Notes under the pieces: model-generated
Told to the model about the DNA's origin: nothing
What the model saw: only the letters and a program-made list of their open reading frames with translations
The model's database searches: none
Origin: an uncultured Bacteroidia bacterium
GTDB taxonomy: Bacteria; Bacteroidota; Bacteroidia; Bacteroidales; UBA932
Length of the DNA: 59,715 nt
Assembly (NCBI GenBank): GCA_902784435.1
Contig: CACZUR010000013.1
Location: 1-59,715, forward strand
Direction: 5' to 3'
Shown here: piece after piece, positions 1-6,392 of the stretch
Position numbering within the stretch: the stretch's first letter is position 1
Layout: each line of letters starts with the position of its first letter
Program-made: the position numbers and the translations under genes

Positions 1-25
1 TCGGGGGAATTCTTTTTCCCTATAT

Positions 26-33
26 CAAAGATA
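26..33 (-). promoter_or_regulatory. -7 promoter box for a gene off the left edge
   Basis: The minus strand reads TATCTTTG, matching the Bacteroidota -7 consensus TAnnTTTG. It points leftward, out of the window, so it probably drives a gene whose start lies before position 1. No coding sequence for that gene is visible here. Confidence 0.5.
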
Positions 34-118
34 CAAAATTTCTAACACATTAACAATCAGTTTGTTATAAAATTTTCATCAGTTTGCGACAGTCCCTAAA
101 ATAACAGTTGAAAAACAG

Positions 119-126
119 TATCTTTG
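119..126 (+). promoter_or_regulatory. -7 promoter box of the 131-841 gene
   Basis: TATCTTTG fits TAnnTTTG exactly and ends only 4 nt before the ATG at 131. With the usual start of transcription a few bases after this box, the mRNA would have almost no leader. Confidence 0.6.
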
Positions 127-130
127 TGAT

Positions 131-841
131 ATGAAGAAATTATTTATCCTCATAGCATTGTTCGTTTCGGTTCAGAGTTTTGCTCAAATCGAAACAGACA
201 CCCATGTGTTCTGGCAGCCTGGTGCAAAGCTCACATTCGAGGTGTTTCAAGGGACAGCCCCGGATTCTTCCTATGTAAAGAAGTTGACAGATCTGAATAT
301 CTATCATCAAATCGCCACTGGTTTTTGGGCGGCACTTGATGTGCCCAAGTCTAAGAAAGGGTGGAAGAAGGGAATGATGGAAAAGTATTACTTCTGTGCA
401 GCTATGGAAAAGGGCAATTCTTTCTTCATTGTAAAGGACAGCACGGAGTTAAAATATGCCCAGTTGATTTGGGATATCTGCGAAGTTGCAACACGCATTT
501 CCAGAAGAAACCTTGATCAGTTTGTGTCTTCCTTGAATGAAGGTTTGGACAAACCTGCCAATGGTGGCGCCTCAATTCAGTATATGACTTGTCTGAATGA
601 TGGCAGGCAATTTGGCAAAGAGGTGACACATGCTCTTTTTGACAAGGTCATTACAACTCACAACGAGGAAGAGTATATTCAATTCAGAGCCCAGATAGAC
701 AGTCTTCTTCAAGAATTGGCGGCCTATGCTACCACGGAAGAGGAAATAAGACGACTCATTAGTGACCAATCAGATGAAGGCTACATGCCGGCAACCACAG
801 TTAACCCAGACTTCAAAGGCAGGGGAACGATTCGCTACTGA
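131..841 (+). CDS. secreted protein of unknown function
   Basis: A 236-residue protein starting with a clear Sec signal peptide (charged MKK, hydrophobic core, cleavage near SFAQ, about residue 19). There is no lipoprotein cysteine, so it is probably periplasmic or secreted. I recognise no family. The middle is rich in Lys and aromatic residues, and the C-terminal third (about 170-215) looks helical and acidic. The start is supported by the promoter box just upstream. Base composition is visibly more AT-rich than the genes after 2300, and the next two coding remnants are broken, so this gene may belong to a transferred, decaying segment. Function cannot be assigned. Confidence 0.75.
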   Translation: MKKLFILIALFVSVQSFAQIETDTHVFWQPGAKLTFEVFQGTAPDSSYVKKLTDLNIYHQIATGFWAALDVPKSKKGWKKGMMEKYYFCAAMEKGNSFFIVKDSTELKYAQLIWDICEVATRISRRNLDQFVSSLNEGLDKPANGGASIQYMTCLNDGRQFGKEVTHALFDKVITTHNEEEYIQFRAQIDSLLQELAAYATTEEEIRRLISDQSDEGYMPATTVNPDFKGRGTIRY

Positions 842-920
842 CACTGACTGTATTTTGGGGTAGTAAAGTTGAGAGCTATAGTGTCAGAAATATGCTTTCA
901 GCCTGCCTCAGACTTCCCAT

Positions 921-950
921 ATTGTTTCGCATAATGCGAAATGAAACAAT
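921..950. repeat. nested inverted repeat
   Basis: Outer arms ATTGTTTC (921-928) and GAAACAAT (943-950) are perfect reverse complements. An inner alternative pairing uses TTTCGCAT (925-932) and ATGCGAAA (934-941) around one base. The two pairings overlap, so only one hairpin can form at a time. Function unknown; it could be an operator or a mobile-element remnant. Confidence 0.5.
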
Positions 951-975
951 CTTTTTGCCGCGATCCGGAACTTGC

Positions 976-1007
976 CAAGGGGTGGGGACAAATTGTCCAC
1001 CCCCTTG
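976..1007. repeat. imperfect G/C-rich inverted repeat
   Basis: The left arm, beginning CAAGGGG, pairs with the right arm, ending CCCCTTG, with small mismatches near the centre. No T-tract follows, so it is not an obvious terminator. Confidence 0.4.
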
Positions 1008-1017
1008 TTGTACGTAC

Positions 1018-1035
1018 TTCTGGAGGCCCCCAGAA
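1018..1035. repeat. 18-nt imperfect palindrome
   Basis: Arms TTCTGG (1018-1023) and CCAGAA (1030-1035) flank a short GC-rich centre. It lies just upstream of the KilA-N remnant. Confidence 0.35.
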
Positions 1036-1056
1036 AGAAAAATTCGCCAATCTTGA

Positions 1057-1630
1057 GGGAATGTTCCGCATTATCCAGTCCATCCCTTCCTCGGGCTTTG
1101 GGAGCATTTCCATAATCCTGATTTCAATTACATCGAATTCGAGGCAATTGAGACAGAGGCAGGCCTTAACAGTTTTGTCCTGACTCCTAAGAGACATCGT
1201 AAAGGACTATCAGCGCTTAAAGTCGGAGGAGAATGGCCGTTTGTCTTTAGGATGGAATTTGAATCGAGAGCTGACCAAGATAAATTATAAAATCCATACA
1301 GATGCCATTAAAGAGCACCTGGTTCCAGATGATATATCTACAAGGGCTCAGTCCTTTATCTATGCCAACGAGGCCGATGTCTTAAATGTTGCGCTGTTTG
1401 GGAAGACTGCCAAAATGTGGCGTGATGAGAATCCTTCTGCTCAAGGGAACATTAGGGATGATGCCTCTTTAAGAGAGCTTATTGTGCTCGTGAATCTAGA
1501 GAGTATGAATGCCGAACTGATCAAACTCAGCCTTTCGCGTTCAGAACGTGCTACTCGCCTCAACAAGATGGCCATAGAGCAACTACGTGTGCTTAATGAA
1601 TCCGATGAAAGAAAGCTATTGCAGGGATAG
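1057..1630 (+). pseudogene. KilA-N / RhuM-type protein, broken by deletion
   Basis: Two frames together give a recognisable KilA-N family protein. Frame one, 1096-1194, encodes LWEHFHNPDFNYIEFEA... ending FVLTPKRH. Frame two, from about 1199, encodes VKDYQRLK, LGWNLNRELTKINYKIHTDA, EADVLNVALFGKTAKMW and GNIRD, typical of the C-terminal half of these Bacteroidota proteins. Between them the central segment (the stretch following VLTPKRW in intact relatives, roughly 35-40 residues from memory) is missing and the frame changes, which indicates an internal deletion. A further frameshift seems to lie near 1085-1090, and the N-terminus is gone. KilA-N proteins are typical of phages and mobile islands. 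An internal ATG at 1241 could still make a 129-residue fragment. Confidence 0.8.
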
Positions 1631-1712
1631 CAATCCGATGTCTTTAGTGTCATATGTGGAACGAGGAAGATTATTGGCGTAGAAATTAAACAATTGAATA
1701 TCAATAGTTTAA

Positions 1713-1750
1713 GCAAAATGCTCCCGGCGAAAAAGCCTGGAGCATTTTGC
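1713..1750. terminator. stem-loop after the KilA-N remnant
   Basis: A perfect 12-bp stem (1713-1724 with 1739-1750, arm GCAAAATGCTCC) closes a 14-nt loop that contains further CGGC/GCC(T)G pairing. It lies between two convergent remnants (KilA-N ending at 1630 and tenA ending at 1792), so a bidirectional terminator is the simplest reading. There is no long T-tract on either side. Confidence 0.5.
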
Positions 1751-1791
1751 ATAATGTCCTATCAATCAACGAATTACGATTTACAGCCAGG

Positions 1792-2208
1792 CTATCGAAC
1801 AGCTGGGAGAACCCCACTGCGCTTATCCTCCCCGTAGTACCCATAATCCCAGAAGTTATACTCGTACTGGAGAGAGGTAAGGAACAGGGATGTCATGGCA
1901 TCCCGGGTCTGTTTGTCTTTTTCGGCCGCCCATGCGTCAATCACCTCCAACATATAGTCTACCTCCCGGGTATAGGCCTCATCGCCATAGGCCTCTATCC
2001 AGTCGCGGTAGGGATTTCCCTCCAGCTCAGCGATTCCCAGGATGTACAGTCCCACGCGGTTGTACACCCAGATACAGGGCAGCATGGCGGCCAGGGCCAG
2101 CTCGTAGCGGCCCGTTTCCAGCGCCTGCTTCTCGTGGGCGCTATAGGCAGTTGTAACAGCAGGATGGATGCGCGTTTCAGCATCAATGGGAGATTGAGCA
2201 CTCCCCGG
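1792..2208 (-). pseudogene. tenA: tenA (thiaminase II family) C-terminal remnant
   Basis: The minus strand encodes the C-terminal two thirds of a TenA-family protein: HPAVTTAYSAHEKQALE, LAAMLPCIWVYNRVG, NPYRDWIEAYGDEAYT and SLQYEYNFWD. TenA hydrolyses aminopyrimidine breakdown products of thiamine for salvage. The active-site Cys (LPCIW) and C-terminal Glu (YEY) are retained. The N-terminal part (about 80 of 220 residues) is missing: upstream there is an in-frame TAG at 2209-2211 and no homologous sequence. The only in-frame ATG (2085) would leave 97 residues, too little for the all-helical fold. No thiamine genes or TPP riboswitch are nearby. Confidence 0.75.
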
Positions 2209-2317
2209 CTATTTCTCTGCGGCATATTCATAGTTTTAAGTAGCACTATTCTGCCTGTCATACATGGATTCATCCTGTAAATGTAAGCAAACAATCACAT
2301 TTTCGCATTATTTTATT

Positions 2318-2325
2318 TACCTTTG
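2318..2325 (+). promoter_or_regulatory. -7 promoter box of the NYN gene
   Basis: TACCTTTG matches TAnnTTTG, 22 nt before the ATG at 2348. Confidence 0.55.
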
Positions 2326-2347
2326 TATAGACTAATAACCCCACATT

Positions 2348-2956
2348 ATGCCCAGCGCAAGAATCTATTCCATCGGCCTGTTCATAGACGGCGGATATTA
2401 TGCCCTCATTGACAAGGGCCTCAAGAAAGAGGGACGGAGGGTAAACCTGAAGGGACTTACCCGGTACATCCAGCAAAGCATTGCCAAGCGTTTCGGACAG
2501 GAGCCGGAGTCCTGCCTGGTCACAGAAATCCACTTTTACCGCGGCAGGTACCGCGCGGCGGACGCCAAGCGGAAGAACTTGTTGGAAAACGAACGCTATT
2601 TCGAAGACCGGCTCATCGAAAACGACGTAGTATTCCACTACAAGCACGTTTACGACCATCCGGACGGCAGCGTGCACGAAAAAGGCATCGATGTCTGGTA
2701 TGCCATGGAAACCCTGGAACTGGCCCTGTACCGGGACTTCGACTTCGTGGTCCTGATCACCGGAGACGCAGACCACGAAATGCTGGCCCGCAAACTCAAG
2801 GTCCTCAAAAAGCACGTGGTGCTCCTGACCTGGCAGTACGACGAGCGGGATTCCACTTCCAAGGCACTGAAGGAGGAAGCCACCTACCACCTGGACATCA
2901 ACGAGCAGCTGGCCGCATCGCCCCGCCTAAAAGACAGTATCTGCGAAGCCATCTAG
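2348..2956 (+). CDS. NYN-domain (LabA/DUF88-type) putative nuclease
   Basis: A 202-residue cytoplasmic protein of the NYN family, PIN-like metal-dependent nucleases thought to act on RNA. It shows the early acidic motif FIDGGYY (Asp about 14), a central acidic stretch (KGIDVWYAMETLELA) and the diagnostic LITGDADHEML (about 136-146), giving the acidic cluster expected for metal binding. No membrane segment or extra domain is present. It has its own promoter and ends immediately against the convergent cyuA stop with no intergenic base, so the 3' ends of the two transcripts must overlap. The RNA target is unknown. Confidence 0.85.
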   Translation: MPSARIYSIGLFIDGGYYALIDKGLKKEGRRVNLKGLTRYIQQSIAKRFGQEPESCLVTEIHFYRGRYRAADAKRKNLLENERYFEDRLIENDVVFHYKHVYDHPDGSVHEKGIDVWYAMETLELALYRDFDFVVLITGDADHEMLARKLKVLKKHVVLLTWQYDERDSTSKALKEEATYHLDINEQLAASPRLKDSICEAI

Positions 2957-4297
2957 CTATTTGCACAGCATAATATCCAGAATCATCCGGTCCGTGGCCT
3001 TCATGCCCGCGGACCCGATTTTTCCTATGTTGCGGATGGTGTTTTCCACGTCGTCGTCGATGATGCCGTCCGTGGAGGGGATGCAGGTGCCGCGAAGGGC
3101 CAGCACGGCCGACTGCACCGCGCAGGATACCCCGGAGGCCACTTTCATGGCGCAGCCCACCTTGGCGCCGTCACACACCATGCCGGTGATGTTGCCGGCC
3201 ATATTCTGGATGGCGGCCGACACTTCCTTCAGTCCCCCGCCCTGCAGATACACAATGCCGCAGGCCGACCCGGTAGAGGCCACCACGCAGCCGCAGAGGG
3301 CCGAGAGTTTGCCCAGGAAACTCTTGATGTGGATGGCCACCAGGTTGCTCAGGATGAGCGCCCGGGCCAGACGCTCGTCGTCTATCTGGTACTTGATGGC
3401 ATAGGCAATCACGGGCATGCTCACCGTGATGCCCTGGTTGCCGCTTCCGCTGTTGGACATGGCGGGCAGGGTGCAGCCGGCCATGCGGGCATCGGAGGCC
3501 GCGGCGGTCATGCCCATGGCGAAACTCAGGAAATCGTCCCCGAACACTTCCTGCTGGTTCTCCCGGATGGCTTTGCCCACCCGCAGGCCATAGTCCCCGT
3601 CCAGACCTTCCCGGGCCAGCGCCAGGTTCAGGGTGCGGTCTTCCAGGATGAAGGCAATCTTCTCGTAAGGAGCCGTGCAGGCAAAATCGTAGATTTCCTT
3701 CACCGTAAGGCCGATATTCTCCTTCCCTTTGTCCTGCGAAGCGGCGCCCGATTCCGAGCTCATGAGGATTTTGTCGGCATAGCTGGTTTCCACGATGCGG
3801 TCGTGATCGTCTTCGATGACGGCGTAGGCGTGCGGGTCCAGTTCCGCGCTGGCGTGCGTACCCCCCAGGTACACCGTGGCCTTTACGTATAAGAGCCGGT
3901 CCGTGTCCGACACGCTCACCCGTACGGCCTTGCTGCCGGCCAGCGCCCGCGCCCTTTCCACATCTTCCGGGCCGATATCCTTCAGGACCTCCAGCCCCAG
4001 GGCCGACTGGCCGCAGACCGCGCCCAGTGCCGCCGCGATGGGAATGCCCACCATGCCGGTGCCGGGAATACCCACGCCCATCCCGTTCTTGAGGATGTTA
4101 GCGCTCACCGATACGTCTATCCGGAAATCGGCCTGCCGGCGCCAGCCCTCCGGACATTGCTCCGGACAGTTTTCCGTAATGATTTCTACCGCTTTGGCCA
4201 CGGCCAGGGCCACGGCGATGGGTTCCGTGCAGCCCAGGGCGGGTTTTACCTCGGAGCGGATGAGGCCGATGATTTCCGCTTCCCTCCTTGCAGTCAT
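2957..4297 (-). CDS. cyuA: L-cysteine desulfidase family protein (UPF0597)
   Basis: 446 residues, full length for the UPF0597/CyuA family, Fe-S enzymes that split L-cysteine into sulfide, ammonia and pyruvate and are related to the serine dehydratase alpha fold. Visible family signatures are EVKPALGCTEPIAVAL near the N-terminus (candidate cluster Cys), MSNSGSGNQG around 280, and later cysteines in LSALCGCV and STGSACGIVY. Its ATG overlaps the dsbD stop by 4 nt (ATGA), so it is translated with dsbD. That couples cysteine breakdown to extracytoplasmic thiol chemistry. Substrate preference within the family (cysteine or another amino acid) is inferred. Confidence 0.8.
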   Translation of the reverse strand: MTARREAEIIGLIRSEVKPALGCTEPIAVALAVAKAVEIITENCPEQCPEGWRRQADFRIDVSVSANILKNGMGVGIPGTGMVGIPIAAALGAVCGQSALGLEVLKDIGPEDVERARALAGSKAVRVSVSDTDRLLYVKATVYLGGTHASAELDPHAYAVIEDDHDRIVETSYADKILMSSESGAASQDKGKENIGLTVKEIYDFACTAPYEKIAFILEDRTLNLALAREGLDGDYGLRVGKAIRENQQEVFGDDFLSFAMGMTAAASDARMAGCTLPAMSNSGSGNQGITVSMPVIAYAIKYQIDDERLARALILSNLVAIHIKSFLGKLSALCGCVVASTGSACGIVYLQGGGLKEVSAAIQNMAGNITGMVCDGAKVGCAMKVASGVSCAVQSAVLALRGTCIPSTDGIIDDDVENTIRNIGKIGSAGMKATDRMILDIMLCK

Positions 4298-6207
4298 AGA
4301 TCCAGGAATTTCACAAATTCGTTTACGTCCAGGTTATAGCCGCGGGGACCGGCCAGGATGGAGCCTTCCCCGTCCAGGATGAAGTAATTGGGCTGGGAAT
4401 TCACGTGGAAACGATCCAGCACCAGGCGGGAATTTACCCTTCCCACATCCTTGAGCACCTTGCCGGATTCCGTGGTAACCCACTGGCTTTCCGGCAGTTT
4501 GGTTTTATCGTCCACATATAGGGACACAATGACAAAGTTCTCCTGCAGGCGCCGGAGCACTTCCGGAGCGCTCCAGACACGGGCTTCCATTTCCCGGCAG
4601 TTCACGCAGCCATGGCCGGTGATGTCCACAAACACTTTTTTACCCTGGGCTGCAGCGGCGGCAATACCGTCTTCCAGCTTGCTGTAGCCCGTAAGGCCAT
4701 GCGGAAGAGAAACCTCGGAGCCGGTGAGAGATGGCCGGTCGGGGCCGGCCATGACAGGGCTGCTGGGGCCGGCCATGACGTACGTACCGTCATGCCCGGC
4801 TTGACCGGGCATCTTGGCACCCAGCACAAAGTCCTGCGTCTCCAACGGCGGCATATAGCCGCTGAGGGCCTTGAGCGGAGCGCCCCACATGCCGGGAAGC
4901 AGATACACCACAAAGGCGAAATCGGCAATGACCAGCGCCAGCCTGCCTACGGACAGGTATTCCAGCGGGGTGTCGTTCTTGAAGCGGATCTTACCCAGCA
5001 GGTACAGGCCCAGCAGGGCAAAACAGACAATCCAGATGGCCAGGTACACTTCCCGGTCCAGGATGTGCCAGTGATAAGTCTGGTCTGCCGTGCTCAGGAA
5101 TTTAAGACCCAGGGCGATTTCCACGAAGCCCAGCACCACTTTTACACTGTTGAGCCAGCCGCCGCTCCTGGGCAGTTTCTTCAGGATGGACGGGAAGAAG
5201 GCCAGCAGGGCGAAAGGCAGGGCGAAGGCGATGCTGAAAGCGAGCATGGTGACCATGGGCGCCCAGAATTCCCCCTGGGTGCTCTTGATAAGGACGGTAC
5301 CCACGATGGGGCCGGTACAGCTGAAACTCACCAGCACCAGGGTGAGCGCCAGGAAAAACACGCCCACCAGGCCGCCCTTGCCGCTGTTGGCATCGGCCTT
5401 GGTGGTCCATCTGGCCGGCAGTGTGATTTCGAACGCCCCGAAGAACGAGGCAGCAAACACCATGAAAATGAGGAAGAAAAGGATGTTCGGAAGCCAGTGG
5501 GTAGAGAGCCAGTTGAAAATATCGGCCGTGACGGCCGCTCCCCCGGCAGCCCAGGTGATGCCGATGATCAGGCAGATGGGTACCGTGTACAGCAGGACAA
5601 TGAAAAGGCCATACATGAGCGCGTTGAAACGTCCTTTGGCGGCCGAGCCGGACTGCTTGAGGAAGAAGGAAACCGTCATGGGAACCATGGGGAAGACGCA
5701 GGGCGTGAGCAGCATCAGGAAGCCCCAGAGGATGGCTTCCAGGATGAGGCTCCACAGATTCCCTGCCCCTTTGTCATTCCCGGCCTGACCGGGAATCTGA
5801 ACCGGCACAGAAAACGCATAGTCTTCCGGCATCTGGCAAAAATCCCCGCTGCAGGCGCTCCAGGTAACGGTTCCGCTGACCTTCAGCTTGTCTTTCCCGG
5901 ACAGTTGCAGATCCTGCCGGATGACATAAGTGCCCATGACCACGGTTTCTCCCTTGTACTCCGAAGGGGTGAATTCCTCCGTGGGAGTGCCCGTGAGGGT
6001 GATTCCTTCCCCGGCATTGACCACCAGCTGCGTGCCCACGAATTCGTCTGCCATGGGATGCACGTAGTAGTCCGGGGCAATGTCGCCGGTAACCACCAGC
6101 TGATACTGATTGTCCTGCGTAGGGTTAACCGCCGCCTTCCAAACCACGGAAGGAGAGAACTGCAATAGGAGAACAGACAGCAGGGCTGTCAGGAGATGAC
6201 TAATCAT
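4294..6207 (-). CDS. dsbD: thiol:disulfide interchange protein DsbD
   Basis: 637 residues in the DsbD order: signal peptide; N-terminal periplasmic domain with the cysteines of WSACSGDFCQM (about 117-127); a central multi-helix CcdA-like membrane domain with paired cysteines in LTPCVFPMVP and VSFSCTGPIVG; and a C-terminal thioredoxin-like domain with GHGCVNCREME. It passes electrons from cytoplasmic thioredoxin to periplasmic disulfides. Oddly, both linkers between domains (about 137-146 and 465-493) are encoded by palindromic repeat elements and read as Pro/Gly-rich peptides such as IPGQAGNDKG. A TATATTTG box lies 22 nt upstream of the ATG. cyuA overlaps its end. Confidence 0.9.
   Translation of the reverse strand: MISHLLTALLSVLLLQFSPSVVWKAAVNPTQDNQYQLVVTGDIAPDYYVHPMADEFVGTQLVVNAGEGITLTGTPTEEFTPSEYKGETVVMGTYVIRQDLQLSGKDKLKVSGTVTWSACSGDFCQMPEDYAFSVPVQIPGQAGNDKGAGNLWSLILEAILWGFLMLLTPCVFPMVPMTVSFFLKQSGSAAKGRFNALMYGLFIVLLYTVPICLIIGITWAAGGAAVTADIFNWLSTHWLPNILFFLIFMVFAASFFGAFEITLPARWTTKADANSGKGGLVGVFFLALTLVLVSFSCTGPIVGTVLIKSTQGEFWAPMVTMLAFSIAFALPFALLAFFPSILKKLPRSGGWLNSVKVVLGFVEIALGLKFLSTADQTYHWHILDREVYLAIWIVCFALLGLYLLGKIRFKNDTPLEYLSVGRLALVIADFAFVVYLLPGMWGAPLKALSGYMPPLETQDFVLGAKMPGQAGHDGTYVMAGPSSPVMAGPDRPSLTGSEVSLPHGLTGYSKLEDGIAAAAAQGKKVFVDITGHGCVNCREMEARVWSAPEVLRRLQENFVIVSLYVDDKTKLPESQWVTTESGKVLKDVGRVNSRLVLDRFHVNSQPNYFILDGEGSILAGPRGYNLDVNEFVKFLDL
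4729..4755 (-). repeat. REP-like palindromic element 1, inside dsbD
   Basis: The stem is ATGGCCGG (4731-4738) with CCGGCCAT (4745-4752), closing a 6-nt loop. Ends match the other copies (GTCAT...ATCT in element orientation, here on the minus strand). It is read in frame by dsbD as VMAGPDRPS. Confidence 0.75.
4756..4779 (-). repeat. degenerate half copy of the REP-like element
   Basis: The 15 bases 4765-4779 repeat 4741-4755 exactly, while the other arm has decayed. In dsbD it encodes VMAGPSSP, next to element 1, giving a 24-nt tandem. Confidence 0.6.
4789..4814 (+). repeat. REP-like palindromic element 2, inside dsbD
   Basis: Stem ATGCCCGG (4792-4799) with CCGGGCAT (4805-4812) and GTCAT/ATCT ends, in the opposite orientation to element 1. 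It is read antisense by dsbD as MPGQAGHD. Confidence 0.75.
5773..5798 (+). repeat. REP-like palindromic element 3, inside dsbD
   Basis: Stem ATTCCCGG (5776-5783) with CCGGGAAT (5789-5796) and GTCAT/ATCT ends. It is read by dsbD as IPGQAGND at the junction between the periplasmic and membrane domains. Stem differences from elements 1 and 2 are compensated on the opposite arm. Confidence 0.75.
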
Positions 6208-6229
6208 AATCCGTTAGACATTTGGGATT

Positions 6230-6237
6230 CAAATATA
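6230..6237 (-). promoter_or_regulatory. -7 promoter box of dsbD-cyuA
   Basis: The minus strand reads TATATTTG, 22 nt before the dsbD ATG. Confidence 0.55.
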
Positions 6238-6321
6238 CGAATTATTCATGAAAAAAAGCCGATAACACGCTTTCTCCGGACATGCGTTTTTGTCAACTGT
6301 CTATCTATCAATTAATTACAA

Positions 6322-6355
6322 TTTTTCCTCCCAGCAAAAAAGCCAGGAGGAAAAA
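6322..6355 (-). terminator. rho-independent terminator of the GH18-phosphatase gene
   Basis: A 10-bp stem (6322-6331 with 6346-6355, arm TTTTTCCTCC) sits just past the stop of the minus-strand gene at 6393, with the T-run inside the distal arm. Confidence 0.65.
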
Positions 6356-6392
6356 TCACAAACGACTCATTTTGAACAACTTAGCGGAAACG

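Larger units (their letters stand above)
842..1056. other. non-coding stretch with three palindromes
   Basis: No convincing gene is present. The short reading frames here on both strands have no family-like composition. The stretch holds an inverted repeat at 921-950, a second at 976-1007 and a third at 1018-1035, and runs into the KilA-N remnant. Confidence 0.5.

Noticed and set aside
898-1197. 99-codon minus-strand frame overlapping the KilA-N remnant
   Set aside because: No family-like sequence, and the plus strand reads as a KilA-N protein in this interval.
1-2300. Complete prophage or integrative element at the left end
   Set aside because: Only a single KilA-N remnant is seen; there is no integrase, transposase, structural gene or clear att pair.
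4612-6168. 518-codon plus-strand open frame opposite dsbD
   Set aside because: Antisense shadow; the minus strand has all DsbD motifs.
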